Of a stretch of 60,373 bases of DNA, positions 1-7,306 are shown piece after piece (within the stretch, counting starts at the first letter, position 1; every line of letters starts with the position of its first letter). Made by a program: the position numbers and the translations under genes. A model generated the notes under the pieces. The model did not search any database. It was not told the DNA's origin and saw only the letters and a program-made list of their open reading frames with translations. Origin of the DNA: Phycisphaerales bacterium (lineage in GTDB: Bacteria > Planctomycetota > Phycisphaerae > Phycisphaerales > UBA1924); the NCBI GenBank assembly GCA_022072615.1, contig JAJVHS010000036.1, forward strand, positions 7,360 through 67,732. The letters run 5' to 3'.

Positions 1-273
1 GCTGAGGAGCAGCGGGGCGGTGTCGGCGTCCGGGGTGTCTTCCATGGGGGCGCCCGCGAGGACGTTGCGCATGGTGTCCATGTTGACGATCACGCCCTGG
101 TAAACGCGGGGCTGCACCCACGCCTCCTCGTTGGCGTCGTTCACGATCTCCCCGTCCAGGGTCGACCACGCCGGCGGGCCCGACGGCGGCCAGTCTTCCG
201 CCCGGGCGGACTGGGCGGTGCCGGCGACCAACGCCAGAAGGGCAAGGACGGCTGCTTTCCCGCGCGTGTGCAT
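1..273 (-). CDS. Secreted protein of unknown function, N-terminal part (runs off left edge)
   Basis: Reading leftwards from an ATG at 273, the frame stays open to the window edge, giving about 91 residues. The start is supported by a GAAGGAG ribosome-binding site some 6 bases upstream. Residues 1-23 form a typical signal peptide: a basic start (MHTRGK), a Leu/Ala core and an Ala-rich cleavage region. The mature part begins EDWPPSGPPAW and has no motif I recognise. The rest lies outside the window, so function cannot be assigned. The gene points the same way as the PLP enzyme at 565-1824, but a gap of about 290 bases with its own inverted repeat suggests a separate promoter. Confidence 0.6.
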   Translation of the reverse strand, partial: MHTRGKAAVLALLALVAGTAQSARAEDWPPSGPPAWSTLDGEIVNDANEEAWVQPRVYQGVIVNMDTMRNVLAGAPMEDTPDADTAPLLLS

Positions 274-394
274 CGGATACTCCTTCTCGGACCTACTTGT
301 TGACTCAAAGGGACAGTTCCGCATGAAGCTGCGGAGGGGCGCACACATCAATTCCGAACCCGAGTATCGGTTGGTTGCGACGAACTGGAGTCTG

Positions 395-412
395 GGTCAA
401 AGAAAATTGACC
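395..412. promoter_or_regulatory. Inverted repeat GGTCAA-N6-TTGACC upstream of the leftward secreted gene
   Basis: Perfect 6-bp arms (GGTCAA at 395-400, TTGACC at 407-412) lie about 120 bases upstream of the start codon at 273 in the intergenic space 274-564. The size and symmetry fit a dimeric regulator site, and the TTGACC half also resembles a -35 box. This is a suggestion only; nothing else of note was seen in 274-564. Confidence 0.25.
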
Positions 413-564
413 TTGGCGACCCGCCGCGGGACATGGATCGCGTTTCATGCCGTTCGGTTCCGCCCGGAGCGATCCGCGAGGCGGCGCCGGCGACGTGGGG
501 CCCGCGGCGAGGAGCACCAAACGAGCCAATTGAGTATTGGTCTCAACAACGGCCGCCGGGCGGG

Positions 565-1824
565 TCAGCCCAGAGCTGACTCGAGGTCCTTGATGAGGTC
601 CGACACGTGCTCGATGCCGACGCTGAGCCTGATCAGCCCGTCGGCGATCCCCAGGGCGGCACGGGCTTCGGCGGGGACGCTCGCGTGAGTCATGATGGCG
701 GGGTGCTCGATGAGCGATTCGACGCCGCCGAGCGATTCGGCGAGACTGAAGATGCGGACGCGCTCGAGCACGCGCCGAGACTTCTCCAGGCCGCCGCGCA
801 CGACGCAGGAGATCATGCCGCCGTAGGCGGGCCCCCATGTGCCGCGCATCTGGCGCGTGGCCAGTTCGTGCTGGGGGTGCGACGCCAGGCCGGGGTAGAT
901 CACCCGCTCGATCGACGGATGGGCCTCCAGCCACTGCGCGATGGCCATCGCGTTCTCGCAGTGTCGCTGCATCCGGACGTCGAGCGTCTTGGTCGAGCGC
1001 AGCATGAGGAAGCAGTCCATGGCGCTGGGGACGGCGCCGACAGCGTTCTGGGTGAAGCGCAGGCGTTCGGCGAGCTCGGGGCTGGCGGTGACCAGCGCGC
1101 CGGCGACCAGGTCCGAGTGGCCGCCGATGTACTTGGTGCACGAGTGCATCACCACGTGGGCGCCCAGCTCCAGCGGATGCTGGAGCGCCGGCGACGCGAA
1201 GGTGTTGTCCACCAGCAGAAGCGGGGTCTGGATAGGCGTGCCGAGCGGGCCGAGCCCGGGATCGCGGACGCCGGCGGGCGGGGCGCTGGACGCGGCGGCC
1301 TGGTCGACGATGGCCCGGATCGCCGCGATGTCGATCACCTTGAGCATCGGGTTGCTCGGCGTTTCCAGCCAGACGAGCCTGGTCTGCGGCCTCATGGCGG
1401 CCTGGACCATGTCGTGGCGGAGCATGTCGACGCGCGTGGTCTCGATCCCCAGGTGGCGGAAGACCTTGTCGAGCTGGCGGTAGGTGCCGCCGTAGACGTC
1501 ATCGGAGAGCACGACGTGGTCACCGACGCGGAGCTGGTGGAGCACGCAATCCATCGCGGCAAGCCCGCTCGAGAAGGCCATGGCGTGCGTCCCGCCCTCG
1601 AGCGCGGCGAGGTTCGATTCGAGTGCGGTGCGGGTCGGGTTCTTGGACCTGGCGTAGTCGTAACCGTCGCGGAACACGCCGGGCGAGTTCTGGACAAAGG
1701 TGCTGGTGAGATAGACCGGCGTCATGATGGCGCCGGTGGTGGGGTCGGGACGCTGGCCCGCGTGGATGCAGTCGGTGGCGAACTGGTGCTCGCCGGCGCC
1801 GTGACGAACGCTGTCGTGACCCAT
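565..1824 (-). CDS. Trans-sulfuration family PLP enzyme (cystathionine gamma-synthase/lyase type)
   Basis: This is a Cys/Met-metabolism PLP-dependent enzyme of 419 residues, close to the usual size. The Schiff-base lysine lies in HSCTKYIGGHSD (about residue 231), the PLP ring-nitrogen aspartate in LLVDNTF (about 206), and the cofactor-contact signature in YARSKNPTR and SSGLAAMD. The family makes or breaks cystathionine in methionine/cysteine metabolism, and the sequence alone does not separate MetB from MetC or cystathionine gamma-lyase. The ATG at 1824 is preferred because GGAG lies 6 bases before it; in-frame ATGs at 1830 and 1878 are alternatives. An odd feature is an extra stretch of about 22 residues rich in Ala, Pro and Gly just before LLLVDNTF, where relatives are continuous. 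Confidence 0.9.
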   Translation of the reverse strand: MGHDSVRHGAGEHQFATDCIHAGQRPDPTTGAIMTPVYLTSTFVQNSPGVFRDGYDYARSKNPTRTALESNLAALEGGTHAMAFSSGLAAMDCVLHQLRVGDHVVLSDDVYGGTYRQLDKVFRHLGIETTRVDMLRHDMVQAAMRPQTRLVWLETPSNPMLKVIDIAAIRAIVDQAAASSAPPAGVRDPGLGPLGTPIQTPLLLVDNTFASPALQHPLELGAHVVMHSCTKYIGGHSDLVAGALVTASPELAERLRFTQNAVGAVPSAMDCFLMLRSTKTLDVRMQRHCENAMAIAQWLEAHPSIERVIYPGLASHPQHELATRQMRGTWGPAYGGMISCVVRGGLEKSRRVLERVRIFSLAESLGGVESLIEHPAIMTHASVPAEARAALGIADGLIRLSVGIEHVSDLIKDLESALG

Positions 1825-1874
1825 GACCATCTCCTGCTCCACGCCCGGGGGGTGTGGTCGCAAGCGTAGACGCT

Positions 1875-4352
1875 TCATGGGGCATCGGGGCCGGCGTCAT
1901 TCTTCCCCTGGGCGGGGGGATCGGCGGCGGGCGGAGCGCCGGGATCATCGCCGGGCTTGAGCGCGTACTTCGCCTGGAACCACGTCGACCCCCGCAGCTT
2001 CTCGTTCCACTCGCGCAGGCTCGCCCACTGCTGCTTGGCCTCGTACACGGAGACGTACACGGACATGGCTCGCTTGACTTCCTGGTGGGACGGGTCGCCG
2101 TAGAACTCGGTCGCGGTTCGAACGGCGTTGGCCGCGCACTGCTCGGCCTCGTCGAGCTTGCCCGCGAGGATGAGCACCTCGCCGAGCATGCCGTGGACCA
2201 TGGGAGTCTGCTCGGTGACCGATCCGTCGGGATTGAGCGAAAGTGGGAGGAGCCCGCGGAGGACGGCTTCGGATTCGGGGATCCGGTTGAGGAGCCCCAG
2301 GCACAGAGCCAGCTCGACCTTGGTCGCGATCTGGTTGGGATTCGCGGGCCCGCGCACGCGGTCGCCAAGCTCCGCGCTCTTCTGGATGAGCGGCAGCGCC
2401 TCTTCGAGCCGGCCCTGAAGGCGGTAGGCGCCCGCGAGGTTCTTGTACGAGACGATCGTGTCGGGGTGATCCTCACCGAGCGTGCGAGAGCGGGCTTCGA
2501 GGACCTGCTTGCAGATCCGCTCGCCCTCGGCGTAGTCCTGCTGCGCGAGGTACCACACGGCGAGGTTGTTGAGCGAGAGCAGGGTGAGGTGGTCCTCCGG
2601 GCCGCGGAGGCGTGTGTAGAGGTCCACGGTGTCGATATAGAGCTTCTTGGTTTCCTCCGTCGACGGGCTGGCATTCGCGAGGGCGTTCATCAGCCTGGCG
2701 TGGACTTCCTGCTCGGGCGAGATCGCGCGGCGGCAGCTCTCGAGGGCTTCCGCGGCCACGCTGCGGGCCTCTTCGTCCCGGCCCATGTCGTGGAGCAGGA
2801 TGGAGAGGTCGGCGGCGGCGTTGAATGTCTCGATTGCCTCCGGCCCGAGCACATCCCGCTTGAGTTCCAGGGACGCCCTGGAGTGCGGCTCGGCGAGCGC
2901 CATCTCGCCCAGCGCCCAGTACGCGCGGCCCATCGTCCCGTGGATGCTCGCGAGCACCCGCGGGTTGCTGATGGCGCCTTCGTCGAGCTTGCGTGTCGCC
3001 TGGTCGAGCGCCATGCGGATGGTGACGGGCTTTCCGCGGGCTTTCTCGGGTTCGGATGCGAGGAGGATCTCGCCGAGGAACTCGTTGATCTCGTTGGTCG
3101 CGTGGACCTCCGCCTGCGCAAGGTCGCGCTGGCGGTCCGCCCGGGCCGCCTGCCAGGCGGTGGTGATCATGCCGGCGATGAGGGCGCAGATCACGCCCAG
3201 GGTGAGCAGCACGATGGAGCGGTGCCGCCGGACGAATTTCCGCGTCCTGTAGACGGCGGTGGCCGGCCGGGCGAGGATCGGCTCGTCCCGCAGGTGGCGG
3301 CGCAGGTCCTCCGCGAGTTCGGCGGCGGACTGGTAGCGTCGATCGGGGTCTTTCTCGAGCGCCTTGGAGGTGATGATCTCAAGGTCGCCGCGGAGGCGGG
3401 GATCAACCGCCCCCATCGGGACTGGGTCGCGGGTGGAGACGGCGACCGCGGCCTGCGCGATCGAGAGCCGGTCGGTGGGGATCGCGGGTTTCCCGGTCAG
3501 AACCTCGTAGAGGATCGATCCAAGGGCGTAAACGTCCGATCGCACGTCGATGCGGTCCGGGTCGGCCTCGAACTGCTCGGGGCTCATGTACGCGAGCGTG
3601 CCGAGGATCTCGCCGCGCTGGGTGTGGCTGGTGTGCGGGGTCGGATCCCCTCCCTCGACGTCGATCAGCCGGGCGATGCCGAAATCGAGGATCTTGGGGT
3701 TGCCCGACGCATCGATGAGGATGTTGCCGGGCTTGAGGTCGCGGTGGACCACGCCGCGCTGGTGCGCGTGCGCGACGCCCTCGCAGATCCTGGCCATCAG
3801 CTCGGCACGGTCGGCCGCGGACGGCGAGTGCTCGCGCACGTAGGCGTCGAGCGGCCGGCCTTCGACCAGTTCCATCGCTAGGTAGCGGAGGGGGCCGGTG
3901 GGCGTGGTTTCGACTCCCGCCGCGAAGATCTGCGCGATGCACGGATGCTGAAGGCGGGCCAGCACCGCGGCCTCGCGCGTGAAGCGCTTGTCAATCACGC
4001 CCCCGACCGAGGCGGCTCGCATGATCTTGATCGCGACCGGCCGGGGGGGCGACTCCTGCCGGGCGCGGAACACCACGCCCATGCCGCCGCTGCCGATGAC
4101 AGACTCGAGCACGAACTGGCCGAGGGTCGCGCCCGGGGCTGGCCAGTGGTGAACGGGCGGCGCGAGCCCGGCGTCGCACAGCGCGCCGGATTCAAGAAAG
4201 GTCTCGCTGGTGTCGTGCGCGGCGAGGAGCGATTCGACCTCACGCCTCAGCCGGTCATCGCCCCGGCAGGATTGAGCAACAAAGTCGGCTCGCTGGTCGC
4301 GCGGCAGCGCCAGGGCTCCTGCGAAGAGTTCCTTGACCAGGTCGGTGTTCAT
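1875..4352 (-). CDS. Membrane-anchored Ser/Thr protein kinase with C-terminal TPR repeats
   Basis: An 825-residue Hanks-type kinase. A short helical N-terminal region (1-75) precedes the kinase domain at about 80-355, with Gly loop GSGGMG (87-92), Lys109 in VAIKI, catalytic loop HRDLKPGN (203-210), DFG (223-225) and MSPEQ (256-260). One transmembrane helix at about 379-399 follows a basic RKFVRRHR stretch. The rest is TPR-like helical repeats (for example ARSRTLGEDHPDT), predicted to be extracytoplasmic and to sense or dock partners. All catalytic residues are present, so it should be active. Its ATG overlaps the stop of the upstream ECF sigma gene (ATGA), which indicates co-translation and suggests that sigma and kinase form one signalling unit. 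Confidence 0.93.
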   Translation of the reverse strand: MNTDLVKELFAGALALPRDQRADFVAQSCRGDDRLRREVESLLAAHDTSETFLESGALCDAGLAPPVHHWPAPGATLGQFVLESVIGSGGMGVVFRARQESPPRPVAIKIMRAASVGGVIDKRFTREAAVLARLQHPCIAQIFAAGVETTPTGPLRYLAMELVEGRPLDAYVREHSPSAADRAELMARICEGVAHAHQRGVVHRDLKPGNILIDASGNPKILDFGIARLIDVEGGDPTPHTSHTQRGEILGTLAYMSPEQFEADPDRIDVRSDVYALGSILYEVLTGKPAIPTDRLSIAQAAVAVSTRDPVPMGAVDPRLRGDLEIITSKALEKDPDRRYQSAAELAEDLRRHLRDEPILARPATAVYRTRKFVRRHRSIVLLTLGVICALIAGMITTAWQAARADRQRDLAQAEVHATNEINEFLGEILLASEPEKARGKPVTIRMALDQATRKLDEGAISNPRVLASIHGTMGRAYWALGEMALAEPHSRASLELKRDVLGPEAIETFNAAADLSILLHDMGRDEEARSVAAEALESCRRAISPEQEVHARLMNALANASPSTEETKKLYIDTVDLYTRLRGPEDHLTLLSLNNLAVWYLAQQDYAEGERICKQVLEARSRTLGEDHPDTIVSYKNLAGAYRLQGRLEEALPLIQKSAELGDRVRGPANPNQIATKVELALCLGLLNRIPESEAVLRGLLPLSLNPDGSVTEQTPMVHGMLGEVLILAGKLDEAEQCAANAVRTATEFYGDPSHQEVKRAMSVYVSVYEAKQQWASLREWNEKLRGSTWFQAKYALKPGDDPGAPPAADPPAQGKNDAGPDAP

Positions 4353-5017
4353 GGCGCGGCGTCATCCATGCCGGCGTTCTCGAGTTCGCGCCTCAGCCAC
4401 GCCTTGGCGAACGTCCACTCGTTCTTGACCGTGCCGGTGGAGAGGCCCAGGGCCTGCGCGGTCTGCTCGATCGTGAGCCCGGCGAAGTACCGGAGCATGA
4501 CCACGTCGGCCTGGCGCCTGTCACGGGCGTGCAGCCTCTCCAGCGCTTCATTGAGCTTGAGCAGATCGAACCGGTCGGTGGTGCCGCCGGGAGTCTGGAG
4601 CGGCGCGGACAGGGCGTCGATCGCCAGGTCGTCGCGACGCCGATCGCCGCCGCGCTTCAGGGCGGCGCGGGCCCGGGCGCGGTCGACCAGTATCCGGCGC
4701 ATGGCCTGCGCCGCCGCCGCGAAGAAATGGCCCTTGCCCTGCCATTGCACCTGCGACCCGCCCAGCAGCCGGAGGTAGACCTCGTGCACCAGCGCGGTGG
4801 GCTGGAGCGTGAGCCCGGACGGCTCCCTGGCCAGGTGGCTGGCCGCGAGGCGGCGGAGTTCGTCATAGACCAGCGGGAGCAGCTCTTCGCTTGCGTCGCC
4901 CTCGCCGGCCTGGGCCTGGGAGATCAGCCGCGTGATCCTGGCGGACTGGTCCGCTCCCGCGGGGTCGGGTGCCGGGTCGCGGGCATGCTCGGACGAATTT
5001 GAGCGGGGATCGGTCAT
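4349..5017 (-). CDS. ECF-subfamily RNA polymerase sigma factor, kinase-linked type
   Basis: A 222-residue sigma-70 family protein of the planctomycete-rich ECF type. Region 2 covers about 45-115 (LQPTALVHEVYLRLL, then FFAAAAQAMRRILVDRAR) and region 4 about 150-212 (VMLRYFAGLTIEQTAQALGLSTGTVKNEW, a helix-turn-helix for the -35 element). The first 30 residues are Asp/Pro-rich and probably disordered. It overlaps the downstream kinase gene by 4 bases. In this family the neighbouring kinase commonly controls the sigma factor, and no anti-sigma gene is present here. The motif HEVYLRLL recurs as HEAYLRLV in the second sigma gene at 36228-36803. Confidence 0.92.
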   Translation of the reverse strand: MTDPRSNSSEHARDPAPDPAGADQSARITRLISQAQAGEGDASEELLPLVYDELRRLAASHLAREPSGLTLQPTALVHEVYLRLLGGSQVQWQGKGHFFAAAAQAMRRILVDRARARAALKRGGDRRRDDLAIDALSAPLQTPGGTTDRFDLLKLNEALERLHARDRRQADVVMLRYFAGLTIEQTAQALGLSTGTVKNEWTFAKAWLRRELENAGMDDAAP

Positions 5018-5161
5018 GTCGTGGCCGCACCATCCTAACGCAAGTCGATCGGATCGCCAGCCATTTCAGATTCCTTGGCCGCCCTGACCGTCGATTCCGC
5101 TTACGCGGCGGGCGGGATCGCTGGCGGTCCTCCCAGTGGCCAAAGGAAAGGAACGCTTGCC

Positions 5162-7012
5162 ATGAAGACCAGTTCGGGAACCGGACGCTTGAGAACAGCC
5201 GTCCTGATCGGAGTTCTGTCGGCCTGCTGCGGCGTCGCGGCCGGGCGTGGGGACATCTGCGCCGTGTACCGAGCCGGCGTGCCCGACTTTGACCAGAAGC
5301 GGGACGACCTCGCCAACGACGGCAAGATGTACTGCGTGCCCACGTCGTGGATCAACTGGATGGCGTTCCTCCAGAACAACGGCTACGACGGGCTGATGTT
5401 CCCGGTCTACGGCACGCAGAACTGGCAGGCCGACACGTATTACAACTTCGTGACCACCAGCATCGACGTGATGGGCGACCGCATGGGCACGGACCCGTAC
5501 GACGGGACGTCGTTGGACATGAGCGACGTCATCGACTACGTGAACGATTACACGGCTCCCAACCCGTACATGGTCGGGCTGAAGTTCACGACGCAGCCCG
5601 GATGGATGATGAGCGGCCCGGCACCGACGATCGCGGCCCACCAGCTCCTCATGGGGGGAATGGTGAACCTGCACATCAGCTGGTTCAAGCTCCAGGACGG
5701 GGTGTACAAGCGAAACGGCGGCCACTCCGTGTCGCTGACCGGCGTGACCGGGCTGTGCGACGGGCCGGTGCACGTCCGGTACCGTGACCCAAGCTCATCC
5801 GACTCTTTTTTCAGCCAGAGCGAGTTCAAGACCTCCGACACCGCCACGCACCTGGTCGGCGGGATGTTCCGGTGGGACTCCGGCGATACCGGCACGTACT
5901 TCGGCACCATTCACCAGCTCGACGGGTACAGCGGCCAGACGAAGGGCTTTCTGACGGGCATCGCCGTGCTCATGGTCAACTTCGGGGTGGGGATCGAGAC
6001 GTCCACGGGCAAGCTGAAGTTGCTGCGGCCGCTTGGGTTCACGCGCGAGCTGCTCCCCGCGACCCAGTACTTCGATCCGCCGGGCGAGGTCCGCGACGTG
6101 CAGCTCCTGCCGTACCTGACCCAGGCGCTGGCCCTGGTCGAAGGCTCGCAGCGGCAGGTGCACCTGATCGACCTTGCGACCGGCGAGCACAAGCCGTTTT
6201 TCCCGGTTGAATCGGTCGGCCCGCTGGCGATCGGGCGACTGGGCGACATCTTCTACTGCGATGGATCGGTGCTCAACGCCATCGACCCGGCGACCGGCAA
6301 GACGATCGGGAAACGGGTCCTTGACGGGCCGCTGGCGCACATGGCGTACGACGACGGGATCGACGAGCTGGTCGGGATCGATCCCCAGCGGCGCCGGCTC
6401 CAGCAATTCAACCGCCACCTCGAGCGCACGTACGACCGGACCTTGCCCGACGGGCTGACGCTGGATGAGAAGTCGGCGATCGCCATCCATCCCATCACGC
6501 GCAAGCTGTGGGCGATGCTCGGCGATGGTTCGGTCTTCGAGATCACGCGGCCCAGGTCCGGGCCGCTGACGATGCAGCGTTTCGAACTGCCGGGCGTCAC
6601 CCGCTGCTCGAGCCTGCAGTTCCTGCCCGACGGCGCGTTGACGGTGCTGTGCGACGGGTCGGTGCGTGAGTTCCGCTTCGACAAGGGTGGCGAGCTGGTC
6701 CCGTCGAACGTGACGGGCTTCGACGGCGCGGAGTTTGACGGCGTGTTCCGGCTCGCGCAGAGCCGGACGGACACGGCGCCCGGGAATGAGAACGTGCTCG
6801 AGCCCGACGTCGACCCGCCGGCGGAGAAGCCGGCCGAAACGCCCGACTGCGTCGGCGACTACGACCAGTCCGGGTTCGTGGACACCGACGACTTCACGGC
6901 CTTCGTGCTCGATTTCGAAGTGGGGGTGCTGCGGTCCGACGTGGACTACTCGGGGTTCGTCGATACCGACGACTTCACGTTCTTCGTGCTCGCGTTCGAG
7001 CGGGGCTGCTGA
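5162..7012 (+). CDS. Secreted papain-fold (C39-like) protein with a propeller-like region and Gly-Cys dockerin-like tag
   Basis: The ATG at 5162 follows AAAGGAAAGGA by about 8 bases and starts a signal peptide (MKTSSGTGRLRTAVLIGVLSACCG, cleaved near ARG/GD), giving 616 residues. Residues about 35-250 resemble a C39-like cysteine peptidase fold: Cys58 in MYCVPTSW, His188 in GGHSVSLTG and Asp209 in VRYRDPSS would make the triad. Residues about 280-545 contain NHL/SMP-like strands (HLIDLATGEHK, LNAIDPATGK). The C-terminus has two EF-hand-like repeats, DYDQSGFVDTDDF and DVDYSGFVDTDDF, each followed by a helix, and ends RGC. It may be a peptidase or a peptide-binding relative; activity is not proven. 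Confidence 0.75.
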   Translation: MKTSSGTGRLRTAVLIGVLSACCGVAAGRGDICAVYRAGVPDFDQKRDDLANDGKMYCVPTSWINWMAFLQNNGYDGLMFPVYGTQNWQADTYYNFVTTSIDVMGDRMGTDPYDGTSLDMSDVIDYVNDYTAPNPYMVGLKFTTQPGWMMSGPAPTIAAHQLLMGGMVNLHISWFKLQDGVYKRNGGHSVSLTGVTGLCDGPVHVRYRDPSSSDSFFSQSEFKTSDTATHLVGGMFRWDSGDTGTYFGTIHQLDGYSGQTKGFLTGIAVLMVNFGVGIETSTGKLKLLRPLGFTRELLPATQYFDPPGEVRDVQLLPYLTQALALVEGSQRQVHLIDLATGEHKPFFPVESVGPLAIGRLGDIFYCDGSVLNAIDPATGKTIGKRVLDGPLAHMAYDDGIDELVGIDPQRRRLQQFNRHLERTYDRTLPDGLTLDEKSAIAIHPITRKLWAMLGDGSVFEITRPRSGPLTMQRFELPGVTRCSSLQFLPDGALTVLCDGSVREFRFDKGGELVPSNVTGFDGAEFDGVFRLAQSRTDTAPGNENVLEPDVDPPAEKPAETPDCVGDYDQSGFVDTDDFTAFVLDFEVGVLRSDVDYSGFVDTDDFTFFVLAFERGC

Positions 7013-7056
7013 AACGGCCGCGGGCCGCGGTGTCACCGAAGAGATCGATCCTCGCC

Positions 7057-7083
7057 AAGGGCCGCCCGCCGAGCGGCCCTTTT
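7057..7083 (+). terminator. Rho-independent terminator after the C39-like gene
   Basis: GGGCCGC (7059-7065) pairs with GCGGCCC (7073-7079) around a 7-base loop, with flanking AA and TT extending the stem, followed by TTTT. It sits about 45 bases past the stop at 7012 and should separate this transcript from the subtilisin gene. Confidence 0.7.
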
Positions 7084-7306
7084 CTCATGGGTCGCCCGGG
7101 GCCGCGGGGCCCGGCCGCGGGGGATGGCAACCTGGGCAATTCTCGAATTGCTCGCTTCGATCCCTTTCGGCGGTGCGGCCAATCTGCTAGGTTGGTATGG
7201 CTCGACGGTCGGTCGAGACATGTCACCCCGGTCGGTATTGCGGGGCGTTCGGCCCCCGTGTTGTCGCTTCCCGCCCGCATTCGCGGCACAGTCGAGGAAC
7301 CTTCCC

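Noticed and set aside
607..1869. 420-codon plus-strand frame opposite the PLP enzyme
   Set aside because: It is the antisense shadow of a gene with intact catalytic motifs; similar long shadows lie opposite most genes here because of codon bias.
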